Assembly (NCBI GenBank): GCA_903957365.1
Contig: CAJBPB010000343.1
Coordinates: 1 to 47,745 of the forward strand
Source of the DNA: an uncultured Bacteroidota bacterium
Lineage (GTDB): Bacteria; Bacteroidota; Bacteroidia; Bacteroidales; F082
Reading direction: 5' to 3'
DNA length: 47,745 nucleotides
Shown: positions 32,760 through 41,510 of the stretch, piece after piece
Layout: the number at the start of each line of letters is the position of its first letter
Numbering within the stretch: the stretch's first letter is position 1
Notes under the pieces: generated by a model
What the model was told of the DNA's origin: nothing
The model's input: the letters and a program-made list of their open reading frames with translations, nothing else
Databases searched by the model: none
Program-made: the position numbers and the translations under genes

Positions 32760-33956
32760 CTAAAGTTTCGCGATAATCGCATCAGCCATCTGCTGGGTAC
32801 TTGCTGCACCTTTAGCAATTACATCAGGACGGCCAGTCATTTTCATCATATCGTAGGTACGCACTTTGCCCTCAGCAATTACTTCGGCTACTGATTTTCT
32901 GATTTTTGCAGCGATGGGTTGCTGATCAATATAATCTAACATCATGCAGGCTGACTCAATCATTGCGATTGGATTCACGATAGAAACCGGGTAATCAGCA
33001 TATTTGGGGGCAGAACCGTGGGTTGGTTCAAAAACACCAACACCTGAATCGGGGTTAAATTGTGCTGAAGCAGCAAATCCCAATCCACCGATTAATCCTG
33101 CGAAACCATCTGATGCAATATCACCAAACATATTACCAGCTACAATTACACCATAATCCTCCGGATTTTTGGTCAGCCACATCATCTGGGCATCAATGTT
33201 CGTGTTCCAGAGTTCGATCTCACTAAATTGAGATTTTTGGATTTCCTGTGCCAGTTTATACATCATACCACTGGTTTCGCGAATTACGTTAGGTTTCTCG
33301 CACAGCGTAACTGATTTGTAACCATATTTCCTGGCATGTTCAAAAGCAGCAATCAGAATGCGTGTTGTGAATTTTTTTGTAAAAATACGCGTTGAAACAG
33401 AAATTTCTTCTTTAGGATGACTACCGAAATTCTGTCTGAATTTTGGATGTGTCATCAAAGCATCATACACCTGGGCAGGAGGATTGGACCATTCTACGCC
33501 ACCATATAATCCTTCGGTGTTCTGACGGAAAATTACCGCGTCAACTGCAGGTTCTTCAATGGTGTTATTAGCACCACGACGGATAAAATTCAACGGATTA
33601 CCGATATAAGACTTGGTGGGTCTCATACAAATATCAAGTCCAAAATGCTGACGAAGACTTACGATCGGACTTGAATAAACAAGGTTTTTCTCTTTCAGTT
33701 CAGGCAAAAGCTCTGCAAAGGCAGCGTCTTTTGGTTTGGAAGTAATTGCACCAAAGAGACAAATTTTGTGTTTTTCAATCAAATCAATGGTACGTTGCGG
33801 AAACGGATTGCCTTCCTTGCACCAGAATTCCCAGCCTATATCTCCAGTGACATAATCAGATTCAAATCCGGCAGCTCCCAAAACGCGGATAGCTTCATCC
33901 AATACTACTTTTCCTATGCCGTCGCCCGGCAAGGCTACGATGGTTCTTTTTGACAT
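32760..33956 (-). CDS. Isocitrate/isopropylmalate dehydrogenase family protein
   Basis: 398 residues. The family starts are clear: ALPGDGIGKVVLDEA, then LRQHFGLDICMRPTKSY for the substrate region, NTEGLYGGVE, NMFGDIASDGFAGLIGGLGFAAS with the metal-binding Asp residues, and the cofactor loop THGSAPKYAD. Members oxidatively decarboxylate isocitrate to 2-oxoglutarate or the isopropylmalate/homoisocitrate analogues. The Lys-Tyr pair in the cofactor loop is reminiscent of NADP-dependent isocitrate dehydrogenases, but specificity is not certain. Placement with aconitase-type genes supports isocitrate. It is the first gene of the minus-strand set, behind its own promoter, with a hairpin before the next gene. 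Confidence 0.86.
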   Translation of the reverse strand: MSKRTIVALPGDGIGKVVLDEAIRVLGAAGFESDYVTGDIGWEFWCKEGNPFPQRTIDLIEKHKICLFGAITSKPKDAAFAELLPELKEKNLVYSSPIVSLRQHFGLDICMRPTKSYIGNPLNFIRRGANNTIEEPAVDAVIFRQNTEGLYGGVEWSNPPAQVYDALMTHPKFRQNFGSHPKEEISVSTRIFTKKFTTRILIAAFEHARKYGYKSVTLCEKPNVIRETSGMMYKLAQEIQKSQFSEIELWNTNIDAQMMWLTKNPEDYGVIVAGNMFGDIASDGFAGLIGGLGFAASAQFNPDSGVGVFEPTHGSAPKYADYPVSIVNPIAMIESACMMLDYIDQQPIAAKIRKSVAEVIAEGKVRTYDMMKMTGRPDVIAKGAASTQQMADAIIAKL

Positions 33957-34053
33957 AAAATATTAATTTTTAAATGTTTATATTATTATTTGATCGTATC
34001 TTTTTGTTTGAAAAATAAAATAAAAAAAGTTCGTAATTCTGATAAAATTGCCT

Positions 34054-34082
34054 CAAAGTTATGAACTTAAAATGATTGGCAA
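34054..34082 (-). promoter_or_regulatory. Promoter of the dehydrogenase/aconitase set
   Basis: On the minus strand TTG (34082-34080), 18 nt, then TAACTTTG (34061-34054), matching the Bacteroidota consensus. It lies about 97 nt before the dehydrogenase start. Confidence 0.55.
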
Positions 34083-34216
34083 TCGTTTGCTGAAAACTTA
34101 AATTCAATCTAAATAACCTTAAAACAGTGGTTTATATTTTTGACAGAAAGCCCTGATTTGTGATGATTATTACATATGAAACTATGATAAATTAAATCTA
34201 TGAACGGAATACTTTT

Positions 34217-34224
34217 TACCTTCG
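34217..34224 (+). promoter_or_regulatory. Possible promoter -7 element of the GH47 gene
   Basis: TACCTTCG, one mismatch to TAnnTTTG and a common variant, 19 nt before the GH47 start codon. No clear -33 box. Confidence 0.4.
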
Positions 34225-34243
34225 TGAATCTAAATAATCACGG

Positions 34244-35635
34244 ATGAAATCATTCATAATGCTTGTATTTATACTGTTTATCAGTACTTTGAAAGCAAAT
34301 ATTCTACTCAGTCAAACGTTAACAGGCAATAGCCCTTCAAATGAAAGTAAACAATCTATTGATAAACTGGAAATGGCAGAACGAGTCAAATCGGAGTTTC
34401 TGCATGCATGGAATGGTTACAAAACCTATGCATGGGGTTATGATGCCTTACAACCATTAAGCAAACAACCTCACAACTGGTACAAAAATTCACTTTTAAT
34501 GACACCTGTGGATGCGTTTGACACGATGATTCTGATGGGTCTTTTCATTGAGGCTGATGAAACAAAAGAACTTATTTTCGAAAAACTTGATTTTGATGTT
34601 GACATGGAAGTACAAAATTTTGAAGTTTCCATCCGTATATTTGCCGGATTATTGTCAGCCTATGAACTCGATGGCGACAAAAGATTTCTTGTGTTGGCTG
34701 AGGATCTGGCCAAACGCCTGATGAAAGCGTTCAACTCCCCTACCGGTATGCCATACCGTTATGTAAATCTTAAAACTGGCGCAACATCCGGTCCGATTTC
34801 CAATCCTGCAGAAATAGGAACTTATCTTGTCGAATATGGAATTCTGAGTAAACACACCGGTAATCCTGTTTATTACCAAACCGCAATGAAAGCCATGACT
34901 GCGATGTATTCCTTTCGTTCACCACTCAACCTCATTCCAGAAGGAATCAACGTTGAAACTGGAGAGATTACCAATCCAATCAGTCATATTTCAGGCTGTA
35001 TTGATTCCTATCTTGAATATATGCTTAAAGGATTCATACTATTCAATGACAGTACTTTACAATCGATGTGGACACCTACCATTGATGCTGTAAACAAGTA
35101 TCTGGCCGACCAGAAACCAGAAGGATTATGGTACGGTCAGGCCAATATGTATTCAGGCACGCGCACCTCAACTACTTATGGCGCGCTCGATGCGTTTTTT
35201 GCAGGTACACTCGCCATGCATGGCGACCTGAAACGGGCAGCTGACCTGCAACAATCAAATTACATCATGTGGATGATGCATGGTATTGAGCCCGAGTCAA
35301 TGAATTACAGCAACATGGAAGTTGAAAACGGATCGTACATTTTACGACCCGAAAACTTCGAAAGTGCATATTATCTGTATCAATATACACACAACGAAAT
35401 TTATCCTGAAATGGGGAAAGCCATGTTTGAAAACCTGATTACATATTGCAGAACCGATGTCGCTTATGCCGCTTTAAAAGATGTACGAACGAAAGAAAAA
35501 CGTGATTATATGGAGAGTTTTTTCTTTGCAGAAACTTTAAAATATGCCTTTCTATTATTTGATGAATCGGGTAAGCTTGATTTTAACAAGGTGATATTCA
35601 ACACAGAAGCACATCCATACCGAAGAGTTGAATAA
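34244..35635 (+). CDS. Glycoside hydrolase family 47 alpha-mannosidase, exported
   Basis: 463 residues with an N-terminal signal-type hydrophobic stretch (about 3-24). GH47 features are plain: AWNGYKTYAWGYDALQPLS, then PVDAFDTMILMGL, the helix with SIRIFAGLLSAYELDGD, a later GCIDSYLEYMLKG, and the C-terminal NTEAHPYRRVE. Its Thr is the calcium-coordinating residue of class I alpha-mannosidases. The family trims alpha-1,2-linked mannose from N-glycans with inversion and Ca2+. It is mostly eukaryotic, with few bacterial members. The protein probably acts in the periplasm or outside on mannose-rich glycans. It stands alone; no SusCD pair or other glycosidase is adjacent. Confidence 0.88.
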   Translation: MKSFIMLVFILFISTLKANILLSQTLTGNSPSNESKQSIDKLEMAERVKSEFLHAWNGYKTYAWGYDALQPLSKQPHNWYKNSLLMTPVDAFDTMILMGLFIEADETKELIFEKLDFDVDMEVQNFEVSIRIFAGLLSAYELDGDKRFLVLAEDLAKRLMKAFNSPTGMPYRYVNLKTGATSGPISNPAEIGTYLVEYGILSKHTGNPVYYQTAMKAMTAMYSFRSPLNLIPEGINVETGEITNPISHISGCIDSYLEYMLKGFILFNDSTLQSMWTPTIDAVNKYLADQKPEGLWYGQANMYSGTRTSTTYGALDAFFAGTLAMHGDLKRAADLQQSNYIMWMMHGIEPESMNYSNMEVENGSYILRPENFESAYYLYQYTHNEIYPEMGKAMFENLITYCRTDVAYAALKDVRTKEKRDYMESFFFAETLKYAFLLFDESGKLDFNKVIFNTEAHPYRRVE

Positions 35636-35995
35636 AAAAGCCGTGGAACAAAAAGACTATTTGTTGCAATGGGTATTGCATAAAACGGAATTATGCTAAA
35701 CGCTATCTTGAAAGAGATTATCGCTTCCAAGATAAACTTTGCATTGACTTTGAAAAACTTGTTTTGGAATTTAAAGTTAAATGTTCAAAATATAACAGAG
35801 AATTACTTACATAATAACAACGATACGTTGAAGTTTTGAAATTATGCCACATTATTTTTTTTAACAAACCAATAAATATTTTCTTAAATTTGAGTGCAAA
35901 ATTGAATTTTTGTTTGAAACGTTTTTTTCACTTTCACAATTGTTTTTTTTATTCTTTTTCATTGGTGTTGGATAACAATACTAACAATATTCAAA
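35636..35995. other. AT-rich intergenic region before the STAS/ABC locus
   Basis: 360 nt with no credible ORF on either strand. The second half is strongly T-rich (runs of T near 35855-35862 and 35940-35956) and holds the putative promoter of the next operon. No hairpin terminator was recognised after the GH47 gene. Confidence 0.5.
35885..35892 (+). promoter_or_regulatory. Putative promoter -7 element of the STAS/ABC operon
   Basis: TAAATTTG matches TAnnTTTG, 104 nt before the anti-sigma factor start. No clear TTTG at the -33 distance. Confidence 0.42.
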
Positions 35996-36433
35996 ATGGA
36001 GATAAACAAAGAGGCACTATTTGTTATTGAAAACCGGGTTGAGGAGCTGGCTGTTCTTTTTGAAAACATCGAACAAACTGCCGAAATCTGGGAACTGCCT
36101 GTTCCACTTATGATGAACATCAATCTCGTTCTGGAAGAAGCTGTTTCCAACGTTATTTTCTATGCATTTGAAGATGAACTCAAACATGAGATAAAAATCA
36201 GTATTTCACTGAAAGATAATTTGTTAACCATTGAAATTACAGATGATGGAAAGCCGTTTGACCCGACCTCCCTCAAACAACCTGATATCAGTCTGGATGC
36301 AGAAGACAGACCGATTGGTGGATTAGGTATCTTTCTGATTTCCAAGATTATGAATGAAGTGCATTATACCAGAAAAAATGAAAATAATATTTTAACTTTA
36401 TATAAAACCATACAGTATGAACCTGACAAATGA
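35996..36433 (+). CDS. RsbW/SpoIIAB-like anti-sigma factor serine kinase
   Basis: 145 residues with the GHKL ATPase fold (HATPase_c_2). The N box is LVLEEAVSNVIFYAF (Glu and Asn present), G1 is DDGKPFDP and G2 is GGLGIFLISKI. Such proteins bind a sigma factor or other target and phosphorylate a STAS antagonist on serine to switch partners. Its likely partner, the STAS protein, is encoded directly downstream with a 17-nt overlap. A second STAS protein lies 5 kb downstream. No sigma factor and no PP2C phosphatase are in the window, so target and reset enzyme are encoded elsewhere. Confidence 0.88.
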   Translation: MEINKEALFVIENRVEELAVLFENIEQTAEIWELPVPLMMNINLVLEEAVSNVIFYAFEDELKHEIKISISLKDNLLTIEITDDGKPFDPTSLKQPDISLDAEDRPIGGLGIFLISKIMNEVHYTRKNENNILTLYKTIQYEPDK

Positions 36434-36743
36434 AAAGAAAAATGAATTCTGTGTCCTGAACATAGAAGGAAGAATTGACACAACTAACTTCTCACAGTTT
36501 GAAAATGAGATAAATACGCTGTTAAGTGCAGGAGAGAAAAATTTTGTTTTCGATTGCAGTGGACTCAATTACATAAGTAGTTCAGGATTAAGGGTTTTTC
36601 TGATTGCCCAGAAAAAAACCTTATCGCTCAATGGAAAATTACATCTATGTAATCTGCAACCTTCAATCAAAGAAATCTTTGATATTTCGGGATTTTCTTC
36701 AATATTTAAAATCTTTGATAACCAGGAAAAAGCGATCCAATAA
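36417..36743 (+). CDS. STAS-domain anti-sigma factor antagonist
   Basis: 108 residues, one STAS domain: an N-terminal strand (VLNIEGRIDTTNFSQFE), and FDCSGLNYISSSGLRVFLIA, where the conserved serine in SSSGLR is the usual phosphorylation site. Unphosphorylated antagonists bind the RsbW-type kinase and free its target. The ATG lies inside the end of the kinase gene, so the two are translated together. Downstream is the outer-membrane protein gene after 113 nt. Confidence 0.9.
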   Translation: MNLTNEKKNEFCVLNIEGRIDTTNFSQFENEINTLLSAGEKNFVFDCSGLNYISSSGLRVFLIAQKKTLSLNGKLHLCNLQPSIKEIFDISGFSSIFKIFDNQEKAIQ

Positions 36744-36856
36744 CACCCAGTTTAAGGATCAGTTTTTCCATAACAGTTATAGATTTCATTTTTATTCTTG
36801 TTGTTCAAGAATCACACAGTTTTGAATAACAGAGAAAATTCTTAAACAGTAATTCA

Positions 36857-37522
36857 GTGAAAAAAATTCTGTTCACCATCATTACTTTGATAATGATCTC
36901 AGGATCAAACGATCTCTTAGCTCAAAAATCTTCCGGAAACTGGTCTGTTGGGGCTGATATATTAAACCGATGGAACTGGAGAGGAATCGATTTTGGAAAT
37001 TCGCCCGTTGTACAACCGGTAATTGAATACGCTTACAAGGGATTCGCTATTGGTGCCTGGGGGAATTATTCCCTTTCAACAACAAATACCACTGAAGCAG
37101 ACCTTTACGCCTCCTATAATTTTGATTTTGGATTAAGACTCGATTTCACCGATTTTTACAGCCCGATTGAACCTGGTAACATTGGTAATTACTTCGCCTA
37201 TGATACGGCCCATATTTTCGAAATCGGTGGAATCCAAACCATTGGAAACCTTAATCTTTCGGCCTATTATTTTCTGAATGTTGACGACGACCTATATTTT
37301 GAGGTTTCCTACGATTTCGATGATGTAAATGTCTTTTTAGGAGCTGGTAATAACTATTTTACCACGGATGGTAATTTTATGATAACCAACCTTGGGATTT
37401 CGCTCACCAAAGAAATTAAAATGACTGAGAAATTTAGTCTGCCTCTTATTGGTAAAGTTATTTTTAATCCTGATACTGAACAAGTTTATATCATTTTCGG
37501 CATCACCCTCAGCTCAGATTAA
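36857..37522 (+). CDS. Outer-membrane beta-barrel protein (TorF-type putative porin)
   Basis: 221 residues starting at a GTG (the sequence KKILFTIITLIMISG is a normal signal peptide; cleavage near LLAQ). The rest is alternating aromatic and polar strands ending in Trp/Tyr/Phe pairs (WSVGADILNRWNWRGIDFG, YASYNFDFGLRLDFTDFY, YIIFGITLSSD), typical of a barrel of roughly ten to twelve strands. It resembles the TorF family of putative porins with no known substrate. Its place between the STAS gene and the binding proteins suggests it lets the ABC system's ligand across the outer membrane. The cotranscription is inferred from gene order. Confidence 0.75.
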   Translation: MKKILFTIITLIMISGSNDLLAQKSSGNWSVGADILNRWNWRGIDFGNSPVVQPVIEYAYKGFAIGAWGNYSLSTTNTTEADLYASYNFDFGLRLDFTDFYSPIEPGNIGNYFAYDTAHIFEIGGIQTIGNLNLSAYYFLNVDDDLYFEVSYDFDDVNVFLGAGNNYFTTDGNFMITNLGISLTKEIKMTEKFSLPLIGKVIFNPDTEQVYIIFGITLSSD

Positions 37523-37591
37523 TTATCAGAAAGTAAGTTAATTACTGGCATAAGAATGTCTGTTTTGATCAGATGAACAAATAACATTCAG

Positions 37592-39547
37592 ATGAAAATC
37601 CTGAAAATTTTAAATGGAATCGTTGCACTTGCGCTTGCAGGAAGTATTTTACTTTTTTCAGATTGGGAGAATCGCGAAGCTAAAAAGGAGAAAAATCAAC
37701 CAATCGCTGGTAATACAGGTGAAAATGCCATTCCGGGAAAAAAATACACCATCGGATTAACCTATTTTGGTCCTGATGCTACGCTTGACGCAACCCTTGC
37801 TGGATTATGGGATGGATTAAAAGAACTGGGATTTACCAAAGACAGTAATTTAAAAGTGATTGCCCAGCATGCGAATGGTGAAATCGGAAACCTTCAGCCC
37901 ATTCATCTTAACATGGACAATCAACCTGTTGATATGATAGTTGTTACATCTACACCCGGTATAACTGCTGCCATTTCTGCTGTAAAAAATCATCCGATGG
38001 TTTTCACCATGTCCTACACACCACTTGAGGCCGGAGCTGGAAATAGTTATAGCGATCATCTTCCAAATATTACCGGTGTCGGTTCATTTCCTCCGGTTGA
38101 GAGAACTTTTAATTTTATTAAAGATCTTTTTCCTGAAGCTAAACGAATTGGCACCTTATATAATTCCTCAGAAGCCAATTCAGTAAAAGTGGTTAAAACT
38201 GCAAAGGATTATATGAAACTTAAAGATCTTGAACTTATTGAAACGACCGTCGTAAACACTTCTGAAGTTTATCAGGCTGCCACAGCACTTTGCATGAGAA
38301 ACATTGATGTGATGTGGGTTACAGGCGATAATACCGCCTTACAGGCAATACATGGAATCATCAAAGTTTGCCGCGACAACAAAATTCCTCTGATTTTAAA
38401 TGATGTCGATTATGTTGATCAGGGGGCGCTGGCTGCTGTTGGGATTGGTTGGTATAAAACCGGAAGCCAAACTGCCCCAATCGTTGCAAGAGTGCTGAAC
38501 GGCGAGAGTCCGGCAGGAATACCCATTATCAATTATGTTGAAGAAGACATAAAACTGAACTTTGAGGTAGCAAAGGAATTAAATATCACATTCCCTGATA
38601 TTTATAGAAGTATAAAAACGCCTGAATCAGAAAAAATATACAAATTCTGTCTGGCCCATTATGTTGATAGTCCCAACACAGATGAAGTGGAAAAAGGAAT
38701 CAAAGATGGACTTAAAAACAACGGATTCATTGAAGGGAAAAACTATTCCCTGAAGATTTTCAATGCACAGGGAGACGTTTCAACGTTGAACAGCATAACC
38801 GAAGTCGTCGGCAGCGATAAATGGGATCTGATATTTGCCTCTTCAACACCAACCATGCAATCATTTTCTAAAAAGATCAAACAAACACCGATTGTATTTT
38901 CAAATGTTGGTGATCCGGTTAGGGCCGGACTAGGCGAATCTTTCACAAAACATTTATCTAATCTCACAGGTATCTCAACCATGAGCGATTTCGATGGTTT
39001 GGTTAATTTAGTGATCGAATCAATGCCAGGTATTAAAATCGTCGGGACAATATTTACACCCGGAGAAATTAATTCGGTTGCCTATGTGGAAGGACTAAAA
39101 TCAGCTGCTGAAAAACGCGGATTGACACTAATAACTGTTCCGGCAAATACTGCAACTGAAGTTGCTGATGCAGCGCAGGCAATCACCAGTCGTGGCATTG
39201 AGGCTTTCACTCAGATATCTGACAATCTAACCGGCAGTTGTTATTCCAGCATCATAAGGGAGTCGTATAAATCCAAAATCCCCTACTTTGGGTTCGTCAG
39301 TGATCAGGCAAAAAATGGAGCAGTTGCGGTAGTTGCTCGCGATTATTATTCAGCAGGCATTGATGCTGTAGAATTGGCAATGAAGGTACTTAACGGTAAA
39401 TCACCTGCTGATATACCTTTTAAATTTGTTTCGAAAACCTCTGTTAAGGTCAATAAAGAAGCCATGAAATATTTCAATATCAGTATTCCTGATAAATTTT
39501 TGAATCAGGAAGAGCAAGTTATCAAACAGGTAGAAAATCTGAAATGA
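37592..39547 (+). CDS. Tandem-domain ABC substrate-binding protein (TrpX/PF04392-like)
   Basis: 651 residues: an N-terminal hydrophobic helix (about 8-24) then WENR, followed by two complete ABC_sub_bind domains of about 290 residues (starting near KKYTIGLTYF at 50 and KFCLAHYVDSPN at 350). Each has the hallmark GDN/SDN element (MWVTGDNTALQA; FTQISDNLTG) and an IGTLYNSSE or VGTIFTPGE element. There is no lipobox, so it is probably tethered in the inner membrane by its uncleaved helix. The family binds tryptophan/tyrosine-like or other small ligands. The next gene overlaps it by 4 nt (ATGA). Confidence 0.87.
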   Translation: MKILKILNGIVALALAGSILLFSDWENREAKKEKNQPIAGNTGENAIPGKKYTIGLTYFGPDATLDATLAGLWDGLKELGFTKDSNLKVIAQHANGEIGNLQPIHLNMDNQPVDMIVVTSTPGITAAISAVKNHPMVFTMSYTPLEAGAGNSYSDHLPNITGVGSFPPVERTFNFIKDLFPEAKRIGTLYNSSEANSVKVVKTAKDYMKLKDLELIETTVVNTSEVYQAATALCMRNIDVMWVTGDNTALQAIHGIIKVCRDNKIPLILNDVDYVDQGALAAVGIGWYKTGSQTAPIVARVLNGESPAGIPIINYVEEDIKLNFEVAKELNITFPDIYRSIKTPESEKIYKFCLAHYVDSPNTDEVEKGIKDGLKNNGFIEGKNYSLKIFNAQGDVSTLNSITEVVGSDKWDLIFASSTPTMQSFSKKIKQTPIVFSNVGDPVRAGLGESFTKHLSNLTGISTMSDFDGLVNLVIESMPGIKIVGTIFTPGEINSVAYVEGLKSAAEKRGLTLITVPANTATEVADAAQAITSRGIEAFTQISDNLTGSCYSSIIRESYKSKIPYFGFVSDQAKNGAVAVVARDYYSAGIDAVELAMKVLNGKSPADIPFKFVSKTSVKVNKEAMKYFNISIPDKFLNQEEQVIKQVENLK

Positions 39548-41475
39548 AGGATCTGGAAAAAGTAGTTACGGGAATCATTTTCTTTCTCTTTCTGGGTGGA
39601 ATTCTTCTGCTTTCCGACCTGTCGAATCGCAAACATTTCCGTTCGAATTCCAATGTTAAATTCAAAATTGCTATCGTTCACTGGATTGATATTTCGACAC
39701 TTGAAAATGTTGAGAAAGGCATATTTAAAAGTCTGGAAGATAATGGATTGACAATTGATAAAAATTTTCAGGCAGACATTTACAAAGCGAGTGGAGATAT
39801 TTCGATGCTGAACAGTATCCTGAAACAGATTCAATCTCAAAATTACAATTTGTTGTTTGTTTCATGCACACCTGCTTTGCAGGCAGCCATAAATACCATA
39901 AAAGATATTCCTGTTATTTTTACCGCTGTGGCTGATCCCATACTTGCCGGTGCAGGAACCGACTTTCAACATCATAAGAAAAATATCACTGGGGTGAGTG
40001 TAAACTGTGATTTTGAGCGCATGTGCAGTCTGATTACTGAAATTGCCCCGCAAATTAAAACTTTGGGGACAATTTATTGTCCTGGAGAAATAATCTCAGT
40101 CAAATTCAAAGAAGAATTTGAGAAAGTTGCCTCCAGGCACGGATTGAATGTTAAATTTTTTCCTGTCAATAATTCAACTGAGTTGCCTGATGCTGTCCTT
40201 GGAATGACAAACTCAAGTATCGATGCAGTCTGCCAGATGGGCGATAATATCATGGCTTCAGGGGTTTCTACCCTAATTAAAGGCATCGTAAATACCAACA
40301 TTCCTTATTTTGATTTCAATAAACGGCCCAAAGGCAGTAAAATGGAGAGTATTGCTCAGATTGATGTTGATTATTATCAGAATGGTTATGACGCAGGTTT
40401 ACAAGCCATTGATATATTATTGAATAATAAAAATCCTGAAAATATTCCTTTCCAGGCTCCTTCCAAAACTTATCTTGAGATTAATCCGGAAAAGGCAAAA
40501 CAACATGGCATCGTTTTCAACGAGCGTATTTTAAAATCGGCTGATTTAATTTTTGGGCAGAAAGAAAAATTTAATCCTGCAGTTAATATTGCAATGGTCC
40601 ATTATGTGTCATCGCCTGATTGTGATGATGTTACGAAAGGTATTCTGGCTCGTTTAAAAGAAAAAGGACATGCCCTGAACGATGATTTCACCTTCGATGA
40701 ATATAATGCCAATGCAGATTTTGGTACCTTAAATACCATTGTCAAAGTGGTTGCTGAAAAAAAATATGACCTGATATTTTCAACTGTTTTAGCAGCAACC
40801 ATGGCATTATCATCAAACATTAAGGACGTTCCTATTCTATTTACAGTGGTTGCCGACCCGGTTGGAAATGGATTGGGGGTTTCATACATAGAGCATCAGC
40901 CTAATATAACCGGAATTGATGGCCTGAGTTACACCGACAGGGGATTAGAGTTGATCTCAACGTATTTACCTGATATAAAAACGGTTGCCACACTGTATTG
41001 TCCGGGTGAAATGGCATCACTCAGTGGATTGAAGGAACTTGAAAAATCGTGTAAAAGCAAAAATATTAACCTTATTTCATTACCTGTGAATTCTGTTTCA
41101 GAAGTGGTTGATGCTACTACTTTACTTTGCATGAAGAATATTGATGCCATCTGTCAGTTGCCAGACAACTGCACGATCCCAGGTTTTGCCAGTATGGTAA
41201 AAGTCACGAGAACCCAAAAAATTCCATTGTTTTGTTTTATTTCCAGTCAGGTTGAAATGGGCGCAATTGCAGCCGTTGCGGGCGATTATCTGCAACAGGG
41301 TTACGAAATTGCAGACATTGGCATTGAAGTCATAAATGGTAAATCTACCGCTGAAATACCTTTCAGCCGTATAAAATTTATCAGAACAGTGATTAATCCG
41401 GAAGCCGCGAACGCTTACGGACTGGAAACACCAAAATCGATGTATGAATCTGCAGACCAGATAATTAAAAAATAG
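39544..41475 (+). CDS. Second tandem-domain ABC substrate-binding protein
   Basis: 643 residues, paralogous to its upstream neighbour. It has an N-terminal helix (VVTGIIFFLFLGGILLLSDLSNR) and two ABC_sub_bind domains, the first starting at about residue 40 (KFKIAIVHWID) and the second at about 345 (VNIAMVHYVSSPD). Each domain keeps the ligand-site element (CQMGDN; CQLPDN) and the IGTIYCPGE or VATLYCPGE element. The double-domain form could raise local binding capacity or bind two ligands. It is translationally coupled to the preceding gene by ATGA and lies 35 nt before the STAS-fusion gene. Confidence 0.87.
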   Translation: MKDLEKVVTGIIFFLFLGGILLLSDLSNRKHFRSNSNVKFKIAIVHWIDISTLENVEKGIFKSLEDNGLTIDKNFQADIYKASGDISMLNSILKQIQSQNYNLLFVSCTPALQAAINTIKDIPVIFTAVADPILAGAGTDFQHHKKNITGVSVNCDFERMCSLITEIAPQIKTLGTIYCPGEIISVKFKEEFEKVASRHGLNVKFFPVNNSTELPDAVLGMTNSSIDAVCQMGDNIMASGVSTLIKGIVNTNIPYFDFNKRPKGSKMESIAQIDVDYYQNGYDAGLQAIDILLNNKNPENIPFQAPSKTYLEINPEKAKQHGIVFNERILKSADLIFGQKEKFNPAVNIAMVHYVSSPDCDDVTKGILARLKEKGHALNDDFTFDEYNANADFGTLNTIVKVVAEKKYDLIFSTVLAATMALSSNIKDVPILFTVVADPVGNGLGVSYIEHQPNITGIDGLSYTDRGLELISTYLPDIKTVATLYCPGEMASLSGLKELEKSCKSKNINLISLPVNSVSEVVDATTLLCMKNIDAICQLPDNCTIPGFASMVKVTRTQKIPLFCFISSQVEMGAIAAVAGDYLQQGYEIADIGIEVINGKSTAEIPFSRIKFIRTVINPEAANAYGLETPKSMYESADQIIKK

Positions 41476-41510
41476 TAATTGAAAATTGAGTAATAATAAA
41501 TGTGGAAAAT

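Noticed and set aside
28326-33956. Leucine biosynthesis operon (leuCD-leuB)
   Set aside because: Two full-length fused dehydratases, no leuA, and citrate lyase next door fit citrate metabolism better, though leucine or lysine-type specificity of one copy is not excluded.
36794-36812. Perfect 7-bp inverted repeat ATTCTTG/CAAGAAT before the outer-membrane barrel gene
   Set aside because: No T-run follows on either strand, and the palindrome is not seen at other promoters in the window, so neither terminator nor operator is supported.
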